Shown here one piece after another: positions 8,527 to 16,138 of a stretch of DNA of 64,000 nt. The notes under the pieces were generated by a model. The model was not told where the DNA came from. It was given only the letters and a program-made list of their open reading frames with translations, and did not search any database. The position numbers and the translations under genes were made by a program. Every line of letters starts with the position of its first letter. Position 1 is the first letter of the stretch. Source of the DNA: Bradyrhizobium sp. BR13661 (lineage in GTDB: Bacteria; Pseudomonadota; Alphaproteobacteria; Rhizobiales; Xanthobacteraceae). The stretch is from contig NZ_JARXWB010000034.1 of NCBI RefSeq assembly GCF_029892425.1, forward strand, positions 23,174-87,173. The letters are read 5' to 3'.

Positions 8527-9909
8527 ATGGCCATCGTCACCACTTCCAAGAAGGCCTGCTCGGTCAATCCGCTCAAGATGAGCCAGCCGATCGGCGGCTC
8601 CTTCGCCTTCATGGGCCTGCGGGGCGCGATGCCGCTGCTGCATGGCTCGCAGGGCTGCACCTCGTTCGGCCTGACGCTGTTCGTGCGACATTTCAAGGAA
8701 GCCGTGCCGATGCAGACCACCGCGATGAGCGAGGTCGCCACCGTGCTCGGCGGCTACGAGAATGTCGAGCAGGCGATCCTCAACATCTACAATCGCACCA
8801 AGCCCGAGATCATCGGCATCAACTCGACCGGCGTCACCGAGACCAAGGGCGATGACGTCGAGGGCTTCATTCGCCTGATCCGGCAGAAGCATCCGCAGCT
8901 CGAGAAATTCCCGCTGGTCTACGTCTCGACGCCCGATTTCAAGGATGCCTTCCAGGATGGGTGGGAGAAGACCGTCGCGCGCATGGTGGAGGTGCTGGTC
9001 GATCCGGTCGAGCCCGGAACTGCACGCGATCCGGCCAGGGTCAATGTGCTACCGGGCTGCCATCTCACGCCCGGCGATCTCGACGAGTTGCGGGCGATCC
9101 TGAACGATTTCGGGCTCAAGCCGTCATTCCTTCCTGATCTCGCCGGGTCCCTCGATGGCCACATCCCGGACGAGTTCACGCCGACCACAATCGGTGGCAT
9201 CGGTGTGGACGAAATCGCCACCATGGGGCAGGCGGCCTGGACCATCGCGATCGGCGCGCAGATGAAGCGCGCGGCCGAGGCCATGCAGGAGAGAACCGGC
9301 GTGCCGTTCCGCATGTTCGAGCGGCTCTGCGGGCTCGTCCCCAATGACGAGTTCATCGCCTTCCTGAGCGAGATCAGCGGCCGGCCCGTGCCGTTGAAGT
9401 ACCGCCGGCAGCGCGGCCAGCTCGCGGACGCGATGCTGGATGCGCATTTTCACATCGGCGGGCGAAGGCTCGCGATTGGCGCCGAGCCGGATCTGCTGTT
9501 CGATCTCTCCAGCATGCTGCACGAGATGGGTGCCGAGGTCGCCGTCGCCGTGACCACGACGGCCTCGCCCGTGCTCGAGTGCGTCAGGACGCAGGAGGTC
9601 CTGATCGGCGACCTCGAGGACCTCGAAGAGCGCGCCAAGGCACGCGAGTGCGATCTCCTGATCACCCATTCGCACGGTCGCCAAGCGGCCTCGCGCCTGA
9701 AGATCCCGTTCTACCGCGCGGGCTTCCCGATGTTCGACCGCCTTGGCGCCGGACATCAGCTGTCGGTCGGCTACCGCGGCACACGCGATCTGATCTTCGA
9801 CCTCGCCAACCTCGTTATCGGTGACCGCGAGGTCAACCACCAGCCGACGCCCGATACCTGGCGGACCACTGACAGCGGCCTCCAGGTCGTCCCGCCGCAA
9901 CTGCACTGA
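8527..9909 (+). CDS. nifN: NifN, FeMo-cofactor scaffold subunit
   Basis: Beta-type partner of NifE in the NifEN cofactor scaffold, a NifK paralogue. The 460-residue protein begins KKACSVNPLKMSQPIGGSFA and contains LHGSQGCTSFGLTLFVRHFKE, a NifK-like cluster region, and INSTGVTETKGDD. The C-terminal GFPMFDRLGAGHQLSVGYRGT matches the family. I chose ATG 8527, 10 bp after nifE; the longer in-frame extension only overlaps the nifE tail. It is followed 22 bp later by nifX. Confidence 0.96.
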   Translation: MAIVTTSKKACSVNPLKMSQPIGGSFAFMGLRGAMPLLHGSQGCTSFGLTLFVRHFKEAVPMQTTAMSEVATVLGGYENVEQAILNIYNRTKPEIIGINSTGVTETKGDDVEGFIRLIRQKHPQLEKFPLVYVSTPDFKDAFQDGWEKTVARMVEVLVDPVEPGTARDPARVNVLPGCHLTPGDLDELRAILNDFGLKPSFLPDLAGSLDGHIPDEFTPTTIGGIGVDEIATMGQAAWTIAIGAQMKRAAEAMQERTGVPFRMFERLCGLVPNDEFIAFLSEISGRPVPLKYRRQRGQLADAMLDAHFHIGGRRLAIGAEPDLLFDLSSMLHEMGAEVAVAVTTTASPVLECVRTQEVLIGDLEDLEERAKARECDLLITHSHGRQAASRLKIPFYRAGFPMFDRLGAGHQLSVGYRGTRDLIFDLANLVIGDREVNHQPTPDTWRTTDSGLQVVPPQLH

Positions 9910-9931
9910 TGAAAGAAGAGGGACCAGATCG

Positions 9932-10327
9932 ATGAAAGTCGCCTTTGCCACCCAGGACCTGAAGCGCGTCGATGCGCATTTCGGCTGGGCCAAGAACATC
10001 GCCATCTACGACGTCAATCCGGAGGGCCATCGCTTCGTCGAGGCCATCCAATTCGACGGCGACCTCAAGGAGGACGGCAACGAGGACAAGCTCGCGCCGA
10101 AGATCGAGGCGATCAAGGATTGCACGATCCTCTATGTCGCCGCGATCGGCGGCTCTGGCGCGGCCCGCGTCGTGGCCAACAACATCCACCCGATGAAGGT
10201 GACACAGCCCGAGGCGATCGACGATCTCTGCGTCAAGCTCGAGGACGTGCTGAAGGGCTCGCCGCCACCCTGGCTGCGCAAGGTGCTGGCGAAGGATCAG
10301 GAACGCAACTTTGATTTGGAAGACTGA
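9932..10327 (+). CDS. nifX: NifX, FeMo-cofactor precursor carrier
   Basis: Small carrier that binds NifB-co or the VK-cluster and shuttles it to NifEN. The 131-residue protein has the start MKVAFATQDLKRVDAHFGWAK, a domain shared with NifY and the NifB C-terminus, and AAIGGSGAARVVANNIHP. ATG 9932 follows a purine-rich ribosome site (GAAAGAAGAGGGA). It sits in the conserved order nifE-nifN-nifX-NifX-associated gene. Confidence 0.95.
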   Translation: MKVAFATQDLKRVDAHFGWAKNIAIYDVNPEGHRFVEAIQFDGDLKEDGNEDKLAPKIEAIKDCTILYVAAIGGSGAARVVANNIHPMKVTQPEAIDDLCVKLEDVLKGSPPPWLRKVLAKDQERNFDLED

Positions 10328-10338
10328 GGGGAATCATC

Positions 10339-10809
10339 ATGGTCGAAGCGGCTGAACTCGTTCAACCGGACGCAGCGGCTGGTGCGCCGTTCGTCAAGGA
10401 ACTCGTCAGTGTCTGGCGGGCTCAGGACACCCACGGTGCCTGGGAAGGCAAGAAGGATCTCGAGCTGCTCGAGCCCTACATCCTCGACAAGGAAAAGCGG
10501 CGCGCCTTGCCGATCGTTGGCGATCCGGACCCGGACACGATCTGGCGGATGGAGCTGTTCTTCAACGCGGTCGCGCTGTCGGTCGAGAAGGCGACCGGCG
10601 TGATGATCTCCCCGATGCTGAAGATGCATCATGAGGGCTTTGGCCGCATGGTCCTGATCGGCGGCCGCCTCATCGTCGTCAACAAGCAGCTGCGCGACGT
10701 GCACCGCTACGGCTTCGACAATCTCGGCAAGCTCGCGGCCGAGGGCGACAAATACGTCGCCGGCGCGGTCGAGATGATCCGCAAATTTCCCGACGTCGCG
10801 AATTATTGA
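10339..10809 (+). CDS. NifX-associated nitrogen fixation protein (DUF269 family)
   Basis: A 156-residue protein of the family found immediately downstream of nifX in most nitrogen fixers; the biochemical role is not settled. Recognisable segments are FVKELVSVWRAQDTHGAWEGK, a central WRMELFFNAVALSVEKATG helix, and GRLIVVNKQLRDVHRYGFD. It lacks cysteine clusters and membrane segments, so it is probably a cytoplasmic accessory protein. Starts 11 bp after nifX and nearly abuts the next small gene. Confidence 0.9.
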   Translation: MVEAAELVQPDAAAGAPFVKELVSVWRAQDTHGAWEGKKDLELLEPYILDKEKRRALPIVGDPDPDTIWRMELFFNAVALSVEKATGVMISPMLKMHHEGFGRMVLIGGRLIVVNKQLRDVHRYGFDNLGKLAAEGDKYVAGAVEMIRKFPDVANY

Positions 10810-10817
10810 GGTTGAGC

Positions 10818-11018
10818 ATGAGCGATCTTGAAACGCTGAAGGCCGAGATCAAGAAATTGTCGGCCAAGGCCATCCAGTCCAAGATGGACCTCCACGATCT
10901 TTCGGAGGAGCTGCCGATCAACTGGACCTCCATTCTGAGCGTGGCCCAGAAGGCCTATGACGCCTTCGCCGAGCTCGAGCGCAAGCGCGAAGATCTCAAG
11001 ACTCTGGAAAAGGCATAG
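10818..11018 (+). CDS. Small coiled-coil nif protein (DUF683/CCE_0567-like)
   Basis: A 66-residue, mostly helical protein (SDLETLKAEIKKLSAKAIQ ... DLHDLSEELPINWTSIL ... ELERKREDLKTLEKA) of the short family that follows the NifX-associated gene in many nif operons. The spacing of leucines and charged residues fits a helical hairpin. ATG 10818 is preferred over the TTG at 10806 because GAGGTTGAG precedes it. Function unknown; context ties it to NifX and cofactor handling. Confidence 0.85.
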   Translation: MSDLETLKAEIKKLSAKAIQSKMDLHDLSEELPINWTSILSVAQKAYDAFAELERKREDLKTLEKA

Positions 11019-11031
11019 CCGGATCCCAACC

Positions 11032-11319
11032 ATGTCCTACGCAACCCGCGACGGCCGCGATTGGAAGCCGGACTATCTGGTGTCGATCGATCCCAAGAAG
11101 TGCATCGGTTGCGGCCGCTGCTACAAGGTCTGCGGTCGCGAGGTCATGACGCTGAAGGGGATCAACGAGGACGGCGAGATGATCGACCTCGATGACGACG
11201 ATGACGAGGTCGAGAAGAAGGTCATGGTGATGAACGACGACGGCGCGTGCATCGGCTGTGGGGCCTGTGCGCGGGTTTGCCCGACCAACTGCCAGACTCA
11301 CGCCCCTGCAGCGGCCTGA
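11032..11319 (+). CDS. fdxB: FdxB, nif-specific ferredoxin III (two [4Fe-4S] motifs)
   Basis: Low-potential electron carrier in nif operons. The 95-residue protein has CxxCxxCxxxC at C24-C27-C30-C34 and a second at C73-C76-C79-C83, with a further C87, separated by an acidic stretch (DLDDDDDEVEKK) characteristic of the FdxB/ferredoxin III family. It may donate electrons to cofactor assembly or to NifH. Starts 13 bp after the small coiled-coil gene. Confidence 0.93.
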   Translation: MSYATRDGRDWKPDYLVSIDPKKCIGCGRCYKVCGREVMTLKGINEDGEMIDLDDDDDEVEKKVMVMNDDGACIGCGACARVCPTNCQTHAPAAA

Positions 11320-11339
11320 GCGCTATTCCGGACTCGCGC

Positions 11340-11657
11340 ATGAGCAAGACCCAGTTCGCCAAGTATAATATTGGCCAGGTGATCCGTCACAGGCTCTACG
11401 AGATGCGCGGCGTGATCTTTGACGTCGAAACATCGTTCGCCGGCATGGATGGCGAGCCGCCAACGAACGGGTTCGCAACCGGCCTGGTCTATCGGCTGTT
11501 TGCCGAAGACGATGAAATTCCCTATGTGGCAAGCATCGCGGAGCATGATTTGGAGCCGGATGATTCCGGCTTGCCAGTGAGGCATCCCGGCATCGGAGCC
11601 CTGTTCGAGGCCGATGATGAGGGGAGCTATCGCCGGCGCCGGCAACTGATCAATTGA
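11340..11657 (+). CDS. HspQ/YccV-like protein at the end of the nifDKENX operon
   Basis: A 105-residue protein resembling HspQ (YccV), which in E. coli binds hemimethylated DNA and modulates Lon proteolysis. The family features are YNIGQVIRHRLYEMRGVIFDV, then YRLFAEDDEIPYVASIAEHDL and PDDSGLPVRHP. The usual loop after FDVDP is altered (ETSFAGMDGEPPTNG). It starts 20 bp after fdxB and is the last plus-strand gene before a convergent pair, so it is probably part of the NifA-controlled operon. A role in protein turnover during nitrogen fixation is inference. Confidence 0.8.
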   Translation: MSKTQFAKYNIGQVIRHRLYEMRGVIFDVETSFAGMDGEPPTNGFATGLVYRLFAEDDEIPYVASIAEHDLEPDDSGLPVRHPGIGALFEADDEGSYRRRRQLIN

Positions 11658-11680
11658 CGCGCGAACACCGCGCAGTCGTC

Positions 11681-11995
11681 TCACTCTATTCCCTGCTCAC
11701 GTGCCTTCATCATCGCGGCGATGCGGAACCGCTCGTGAATGGCGATGGGATTGGCGAGCATGTCGGCTTCGGCTCGCTTGAATGCGGCGATGACGATCTC
11801 TGCTTCCGCCTGCGTCAGGGGGACGCGACCAGCCATGTGAGTTGCCTCCGGCGCCGCCGAGAAGATCGCGCGCCGATAGGGATGATCCTTCACCTCGATC
11901 AGCTCATTGGCTTCGAGCTTGCCACCCAGCGTGATTGCGAGCCCGACCACTTCGAGTTTGCGGCCGTCGCGTGTGGTCTTGACCAGTATTGCCAT
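11681..11995 (-). CDS. Unknown nif-island protein (104 aa)
   Basis: I do not recognise this protein. It starts MAILVKTTRDGRKLEVVG, has a beta-rich first half and a helical second half (PLTQAEAEIVIAAFKRAEAD), no cysteines, and no signal or membrane segment. ATG 11995 overlaps the stop of the upstream gene as TGATG, indicating translational coupling; the longer in-frame extension merely overlaps that gene. Convergent with the HspQ-like gene. Confidence 0.7.
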   Translation of the reverse strand: MAILVKTTRDGRKLEVVGLAITLGGKLEANELIEVKDHPYRRAIFSAAPEATHMAGRVPLTQAEAEIVIAAFKRAEADMLANPIAIHERFRIAAMMKAREQGIE

Positions 11996-12456
11996 CACGG
12001 CACCATCGGCATGGCAAAGCCCGGTCGGGGATGGGCGTCGTAATAGTCGGGCCGCTCCGGCCAGCCGCCTTCGGCGATGAACTTGAACGCGGTGATCTTC
12101 ACCGGGGCGCCTTGGGAGCAGGACACTTCCGCGAACTTGAGCTCGCGCGGGCCGGGCCCGGCGGAGAAATCGGCCACCACGGTGCCGTCGGCCTTGCAGG
12201 CACGGGCAAAGCCGGGCGTGCCGACACTGCTTGCGGGGACCGGATTGGCCGCAAAATTCGCGCCGGCCGCATCTCCGCCGAAAGCGGGACTTGCGAACTT
12301 GAAGGTGGCGAGCACGCCGCTGCGATCGACCGGACGATCGGCGGTGATCGGGCGCGCGACCGAGTAGACGGTCAGCGTACCACCATCGAGCAGCGCCTTG
12401 ATCTCGTCTTCCGAGCACGCGGCGAATTCAGACGCAACGTTCATGTCGTTCTCCAT
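11995..12456 (-). CDS. Unknown nif-island protein (153 aa)
   Basis: Unrecognised. The protein begins with a short acidic helical region (EFAACSEDEIKALLDGGTL) followed by beta-rich, Gly/Pro/Ala-rich sequence and ends WPERPDYYDAHPRPGFAMP. Three cysteines are not in a cluster motif. No membrane segments. It is coupled to the 104-residue gene downstream and divergent from a Rieske gene, sharing an intergenic region with an exact NifA site. Only weak sigma-54-like sequence is visible on this strand. Confidence 0.68.
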   Translation of the reverse strand: MENDMNVASEFAACSEDEIKALLDGGTLTVYSVARPITADRPVDRSGVLATFKFASPAFGGDAAGANFAANPVPASSVGTPGFARACKADGTVVADFSAGPGPRELKFAEVSCSQGAPVKITAFKFIAEGGWPERPDYYDAHPRPGFAMPMVP

Positions 12457-12605
12457 GCCAAAGGGCCTGACTGAACAACATCAATTTCCATGCCATCTTG
12501 CGCCCGCGCATCACGCCCCAGCGAGGTCAAATAGAACGAATATGGGCACCGCCAGTGTCCTCATGCGGCGCCGCGTCGGGGCAATCCGACAACGAGGGAC
12601 ATACC

Positions 12606-12621
12606 TGTCGGATTTCGTACA
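12606..12621. promoter_or_regulatory. NifA activator site between the unknown pair and a Rieske gene
   Basis: Exact TGT-N10-ACA (TGTCGGATTTCGTACA), 45 bp upstream of a candidate -24 box for the plus-strand Rieske gene. Its core resembles the sites before nifV and modA. Confidence 0.72.
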
Positions 12622-12650
12622 AGGAAAAAGGCAATTCGCTGCACTGCGCC

Positions 12651-12666
12651 TAGCGCGATTCTTGCA
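12651..12666 (+). promoter_or_regulatory. Candidate sigma-54 promoter of the first Rieske gene
   Basis: TAGCGCGATTCTTGCA: good -12 (TTGCA), while the -24 has AG instead of GG. Spacing to the -12 is right and a NifA site lies upstream, so I call it with reservations. Confidence 0.5.
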
Positions 12667-12704
12667 ACGCTTGCGAGGACATTTCGACCGCGAATGAGGA
12701 CGGC

Positions 12705-13109
12705 ATGGACCAGAATACCGCCTATGCGATCTGCGCCTTCAACGACATTCCGAGCCAGCGGGCGATTGGCTTTCAGCTGATGATCATCGGAGAGGACGGC
12801 GCGCCGCGCCCGTGGCCGATCGTCATCGTGCGTTGGGGCAAGCAGGTGTTCGGCTATCTCAACCGGTGCCCGCACGACGGCGTGAATCTGGACTGGGAGC
12901 GCAACCAATTCCTGGACGGCAACGGCACCCGGCTGCTGTGCGGCAAGCACGGCGCCACTTTCGAACTTGGCACCGGCCGTTGCGTGGATGGCCCATGCAA
13001 GGGTGAGAGCCTGACGCCGATCGCGCTCGCCGTGCTCGACGGTGATATCTGCGTGACCGGCGTGACGCTGGTCGAGGACGACGAGACGGCCTGCGAGGAA
13101 GAGGTCTGA
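12705..13109 (+). CDS. Rieske-type [2Fe-2S] protein 1
   Basis: Soluble 134-residue protein with a Rieske cluster-binding pair, CPHDG (C-x-H) and CGKHGATFE (C-x2-H), followed by GRCVDGPCKGESLTPIALAV. It is closer to small Rieske ferredoxins than to oxygenase subunits, and no oxygenase large subunit is nearby. A paralogue sharing the CPHDGV, HGATFE and DGPC segments lies at 23724. It has its own NifA site and candidate promoter, so it is likely expressed under nitrogen-fixing conditions as an electron carrier; the partner is unknown. The gene ends in a bidirectional hairpin. Confidence 0.85.
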   Translation: MDQNTAYAICAFNDIPSQRAIGFQLMIIGEDGAPRPWPIVIVRWGKQVFGYLNRCPHDGVNLDWERNQFLDGNGTRLLCGKHGATFELGTGRCVDGPCKGESLTPIALAVLDGDICVTGVTLVEDDETACEEEV

Positions 13110-13126
13110 CGCCGATACGTCAGACC
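13103..13126. terminator. Bidirectional terminator-like hairpin over two stop codons
   Basis: Perfect 9-bp inverted repeat (GGTCTGACG ... CGTCAGACC) with a 6-nt loop. The TGA of the Rieske gene and the TGA of the convergent unknown gene are each inside one arm. There is no clear T-tract on either side. Confidence 0.6.
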
Positions 13127-13710
13127 GGACGGTTCTCGTTACGGTTCTTAACAGGCTCCATCTTTGCGACGCCGTCCTCGTAGGAGATGTCGGTGTAGGA
13201 GCCGTCGAGTTCTCTGGCGGCGTCGAGCAGATAGTCCAGTTTGCCGGCGGTATCGAGCTTCTTGATGTCGTTCTTGTCGACGCCGGCGAGATCCATCATC
13301 TCCTTCCAGACCGTGGATTCGTCGCAGGGCAGCACGCGGAACTCGATGTCGCCGATCCTGGTGCGGTATTTTGCCAGAAAGTCGATGTTGTTGCAGAACA
13401 TGAAGTAGCTGCCCTTGGGGCTCAAGGCGCCGTCCAGCACCTTGGCGACATCGGCGAGATAGGCGAAGGAATGGATGTAACCTGCGAGCACCGGGATGGT
13501 CGCTTCGCCCTCCTGCGCCACGGTGAGGACCTGCTCGATCGAATAATCCGGCGGGCGCTTCTCGTCTGCCACCTGGGCCTGGAATTTCAGCGCGATGTCG
13601 CCGCGAAAGCCGAAGCGCCCCGGCTTGGTGGTGTCGCCCTTGAGCACCGCATTCAGGAGCCGACCCTCCTGGTCCAGGCGGCCAAGGGCGGTGTTGTCGA
13701 TCGACGTCAT
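13120..13710 (-). CDS. Unknown protein with its own NifA/sigma-54 promoter (196 aa)
   Basis: I do not recognise a family. The 196-residue, probably soluble protein runs from DNTALGRLDQEGRLLNAV through a beta-rich region (GFRGDIALKFQAQVADEK), a central SYFMFCNNIDFLAKYRTRIGD and an alpha-rich C-terminus (KKLDTAGKLDYLLDAARELDG). The ATG at 13710 is preceded by GAGGAGAG; the much longer open frame upstream runs antisense through hesB and is rejected. A clean sigma-54 promoter and a NifA site lie upstream, divergent from hesB-nifU-nifS. Confidence 0.78.
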   Translation of the reverse strand: MTSIDNTALGRLDQEGRLLNAVLKGDTTKPGRFGFRGDIALKFQAQVADEKRPPDYSIEQVLTVAQEGEATIPVLAGYIHSFAYLADVAKVLDGALSPKGSYFMFCNNIDFLAKYRTRIGDIEFRVLPCDESTVWKEMMDLAGVDKNDIKKLDTAGKLDYLLDAARELDGSYTDISYEDGVAKMEPVKNRNENRPV

Positions 13711-13774
13711 CAATCTCTCCTCGTGACATTTGCTGCGCCATAACCGACCGGCGCGAAAGTCTCGATCGTTCTTG

Positions 13775-13790
13775 TGCAAGGAGTTTGCCA
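13775..13790 (-). promoter_or_regulatory. Sigma-54 promoter of the 196-aa unknown gene
   Basis: On the minus strand: TGGCAAACTCCTTGCA, with TGGCA at -24, TTGCA at -12 and exact GG-N10-GC spacing. It lies 65 bp upstream of the start codon. Confidence 0.82.
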
Positions 13791-13909
13791 TCTGCTCCGA
13801 GATGTGCCCGGGGATCGAATTTCTCGGGAAACCGGACCGCTTTGCGCGGCCGCTGCGCACTGCCCGGTATCGCGTTGCCATTTCTGTGTCCCGGCGCCGC
13901 CAAGCGGCG

Positions 13910-13925
13910 TGTCGCAAATCCGACA
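13910..13925. promoter_or_regulatory. NifA activator site shared by the unknown gene and hesB-nifUST
   Basis: Exact TGT-N10-ACA (TGTCGCAAATCCGACA), 64 bp from the plus-strand -24 box and about 120 bp from the minus-strand promoter. It is the only exact site in the interval. Confidence 0.8.
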
Positions 13926-13988
13926 AGCGTCGCAAACATAACAGAAGCATGCTTCGCGAAAACGAAGGTGTTTCAGTAACATACGCTC

Positions 13989-14004
13989 TGGCACGGGACT
14001 TGCG
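13989..14004 (+). promoter_or_regulatory. Sigma-54 promoter of hesB-nifU-nifS-nifT
   Basis: TGGCACGGGACTTGCG: perfect TGGCACG at -24 and TTGC at -12 with exact spacing, 40 bp before the hesB-type start codon. Confidence 0.88.
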
Positions 14005-14043
14005 ATCCCTCTTCGCGACAGACCCAGACAGCGAGGGCGAGCG

Positions 14044-14364
14044 ATGATCAACCTGACGGACAGCGCGGTGAATGCAGTGAAGACCGCTATCTCCTCCGCG
14101 GCGCAGCCGGCGAGCGGCTTGCGCATCATGGTCGAGACCGGCGGCTGCGCCGGCTTCAAATACATGATGGGTCTCGCCGATGAGGCCAAGCCCGACGACA
14201 CCGTGATCGAACGCGGCGGCGTGAAGGTATTCGTCGACAATGCGAGCCACGAACATCTCAGCGGCACCACGATCGATTTCGTCGTCGCGCTCGAAGGCTC
14301 CGGCTTCACCTTCGACAATCCCAATGCGAAGTCGAGCTGCTCCTGCGGCAAGTCTTTCAGCTGA
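14044..14364 (+). CDS. HesB/IscA-type A-type Fe-S carrier
   Basis: A-type carrier that holds or transfers Fe-S clusters. The 106-residue protein begins INLTDSAVNAVKTAIS and has the three family cysteines: ETGGCAGFKYMMG and the C-terminal SSCSCGKSFS (C-x-C). It matches the nif-linked IscA group. Directly behind a strong sigma-54 promoter and upstream of nifU- and nifS-type genes, so it probably works with them in nitrogenase cluster supply. Confidence 0.92.
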   Translation: MINLTDSAVNAVKTAISSAAQPASGLRIMVETGGCAGFKYMMGLADEAKPDDTVIERGGVKVFVDNASHEHLSGTTIDFVVALEGSGFTFDNPNAKSSCSCGKSFS

Positions 14365-14395
14365 GCCGTCCCCGTCGATCTGCAAGAAAGAGATC

Positions 14396-14695
14396 ATGAA
14401 AATGCTCGTTGAATCCGAACATCTGAAGCAGGCGCCGGTCGCCGAACCCAGCGATCGCGAACGCATCATTCGCGCCGTGCTTGACGAGGTCCGTCCCAAT
14501 CTCAAGCGCGACGGCGGCGATTGCGAGCTGCTTGAGATCGACGGCAACAAGATCATGGTCAGGCTCACCGGGGCCTGCGTGTTCTGCAAGCTCGCCAGCG
14601 CGACGCTGGAAGGAATTCAGGCCCGCCTGATCGAGCGGCTCGGCGAGTTCGTCCGCCTGATCCCCGTTGCCGGAGCAGCAAAGCCTCGTCACTGA
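14396..14695 (+). CDS. NifU C-terminal-domain protein (Nfu-type scaffold)
   Basis: A 99-residue protein matching only the C-terminal domain of NifU, with IIRAVLDEVRPNLKRDGGDCE and the cluster-binding CxxC in GACVFCKLAS. The N-terminal IscU-like and central [2Fe-2S] domains of full NifU are absent; interestingly a NifU-central-type [2Fe-2S] domain is fused to NifE. ATG 14396 follows AAGAAAGAG. The nifS start lies 28 bp downstream. Many annotate such genes nifU; I leave the symbol open because only one domain is present. Confidence 0.9.
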   Translation: MKMLVESEHLKQAPVAEPSDRERIIRAVLDEVRPNLKRDGGDCELLEIDGNKIMVRLTGACVFCKLASATLEGIQARLIERLGEFVRLIPVAGAAKPRH

Positions 14696-14723
14696 ACAGC
14701 TTCGACGTTGGGAGAGGGATTCC

Positions 14724-15920
14724 GTGCGGCCGATCTACCTCGACAACAATGCGACGACCCGCACGGATTCCTCCGTCGTCGCGGCGATGCTGCCGTTCTT
14801 CACGGACCAGTTCGGCAATGCGTCTTCGGCGCATGCATTCGGCAGTGACGTCGCCGAGGCGGTGAGGGAGGCGCGGCGCAGTGTTCAGGGCCTGATCGGC
14901 GCAGCGTTCGATCACGAGATCATCTTCACCTCGGGCGGCACCGAATCCGATAACGCGGCGATCCTGTCGGCGCTTGCCGTGCAGGACGGGCGCGACGAGA
15001 TCGTCACCACAGCCGTTGAACACCCTGCCGTGCTTTCGCTGGTCGAGGATCTCGCGCGTCGCGGCATCAGGAGCCATCTCATCCCCGTCGACAGGCGCGG
15101 ACGGCTCGACATCGAGGCCTATCGGCGTGCGCTCGGTCCGCGCACCGCGATCGCCTCCGTGATGTGGGCCAACAACGAGACTGGCACCCTGTTTCCTGTC
15201 GAGTTCCTGGCGAAGATGGCCCGTTCGGCCGGCGCGGTGTTTCACACCGACGCCGTGCAGGCGGTGGGACGGATTCCGATCGATCTGAATGCAACCGAGA
15301 TCGACATGCTCTCGTTGTCCGGCCACAAATTGCATGGACCCAAGGGAATCGGCGCGCTTTACGTGCGCAAGGGAACAAAATTCAAGCCGCTGATCCTGGG
15401 CGGTCCGCAGGAGCGTCGCCGCCGGGCCGGCACCGAAAACGTTCCTGGTATCGTCGGTCTCGGCAAGGCGGCCGAAATTGCAGCGGCGCAACTGCAGCAG
15501 GAGCAAGCCGGGATCGCCGAGCTGCGTGACCGGATGGAGCGGGGAATCCTGCAACTCGGCCATTGTATGGTGCTGGGGGACGTCAAGAGCCGGCTGCCGA
15601 ATACGTCGAATATCGCCTTCGAGCACGTCGAAGGCGAGGCGATCATCCACCACCTGAACCGCGCGGGCATTGCCGCCTCGCTCGGATCGGCTTGTGCCTC
15701 CGGATCGATGGAGCCTTCGCACGTGCTGCGCGCGATGAACGTACCGCCGCAGTCGCTGCGCGGCGCGATTCGGTTCTCACTGTCACGCGAAACGACGGTC
15801 GACGAAATCGACCGCGTTCTGCACGAACTGCCGGACATCCTATCGAAACTGAGAGCATTGTCTCCTTCGTGGCTCGAGTGCGCGAGCGGCACCTCTCTGA
15901 CCGAGGAACTCAGCTCATGA
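14724..15920 (+). CDS. nifS: NifS, cysteine desulfurase for nitrogenase
   Basis: PLP enzyme releasing sulfur from cysteine for Nif Fe-S clusters. The 398-residue protein shows PIYLDNNATTR, the TSGGTESDN motif, the PLP-lysine motif SLSGHKLHGPKGIGALY and the active-site loop GSACASGSMEPSHVL with C324. I prefer GTG 14724, preceded by GGAGAGGG, over an upstream ATG at 14667 that overlaps the nifU-type gene. The C-terminus has an ~18-residue tail rich in serine. The stop overlaps nifT by ATGA. Confidence 0.95.
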   Translation: MRPIYLDNNATTRTDSSVVAAMLPFFTDQFGNASSAHAFGSDVAEAVREARRSVQGLIGAAFDHEIIFTSGGTESDNAAILSALAVQDGRDEIVTTAVEHPAVLSLVEDLARRGIRSHLIPVDRRGRLDIEAYRRALGPRTAIASVMWANNETGTLFPVEFLAKMARSAGAVFHTDAVQAVGRIPIDLNATEIDMLSLSGHKLHGPKGIGALYVRKGTKFKPLILGGPQERRRRAGTENVPGIVGLGKAAEIAAAQLQQEQAGIAELRDRMERGILQLGHCMVLGDVKSRLPNTSNIAFEHVEGEAIIHHLNRAGIAASLGSACASGSMEPSHVLRAMNVPPQSLRGAIRFSLSRETTVDEIDRVLHELPDILSKLRALSPSWLECASGTSLTEELSS

Positions 15921-16138
15921 AAGTCATGATTCGCCGATCGCCGGAGACTGGCCTGTCCATCTACGTGCCGAAGAAGGATCTCGAGGAGCCGATCGTCGAA
16001 TCCGAGCATGAGACGCTGTGGGGCGGCTGGATCAAGATCGCCAATGGCTGGGTGCTCGACTTGCCGCAGATGGCCGCCGACACCAACCTGCCGATCACCA
16101 TCAACGCCAAGAAGCGTGGCGGAGAGGGAGACGAGTGA
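15917..16138 (+). CDS. nifT: NifT (FixU) family protein
   Basis: Small nif protein of unknown biochemical role. The 73-residue sequence begins MKVMIRRSPETGLSIYVPKKDLEEPI and has the family core WGGWIKIANGWVLDLPQM. The start overlaps the nifS stop, and the stop overlaps the next gene as TGATG, so the three genes are translationally coupled. Confidence 0.93.
   Translation: MKVMIRRSPETGLSIYVPKKDLEEPIVESEHETLWGGWIKIANGWVLDLPQMAADTNLPITINAKKRGGEGDE

Noticed and set aside
12457..12605. Sigma-54 promoter for the unknown pair on the minus strand (TGGCATGGAAATTGAT-like)
   Set aside because: The -12 box has GA instead of GC, and other candidates in the interval are weaker, so I do not list it as a feature.
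13711..14589. Upstream extension of the 196-aa unknown gene
   Set aside because: It runs antisense through hesB and the nifU-type gene and through the shared promoter region.
14667..14723. ATG start for nifS at 14667
   Set aside because: It overlaps the nifU-type gene by 29 bp, while GTG 14724 has a strong ribosome site and gives a normal NifS N-terminus.
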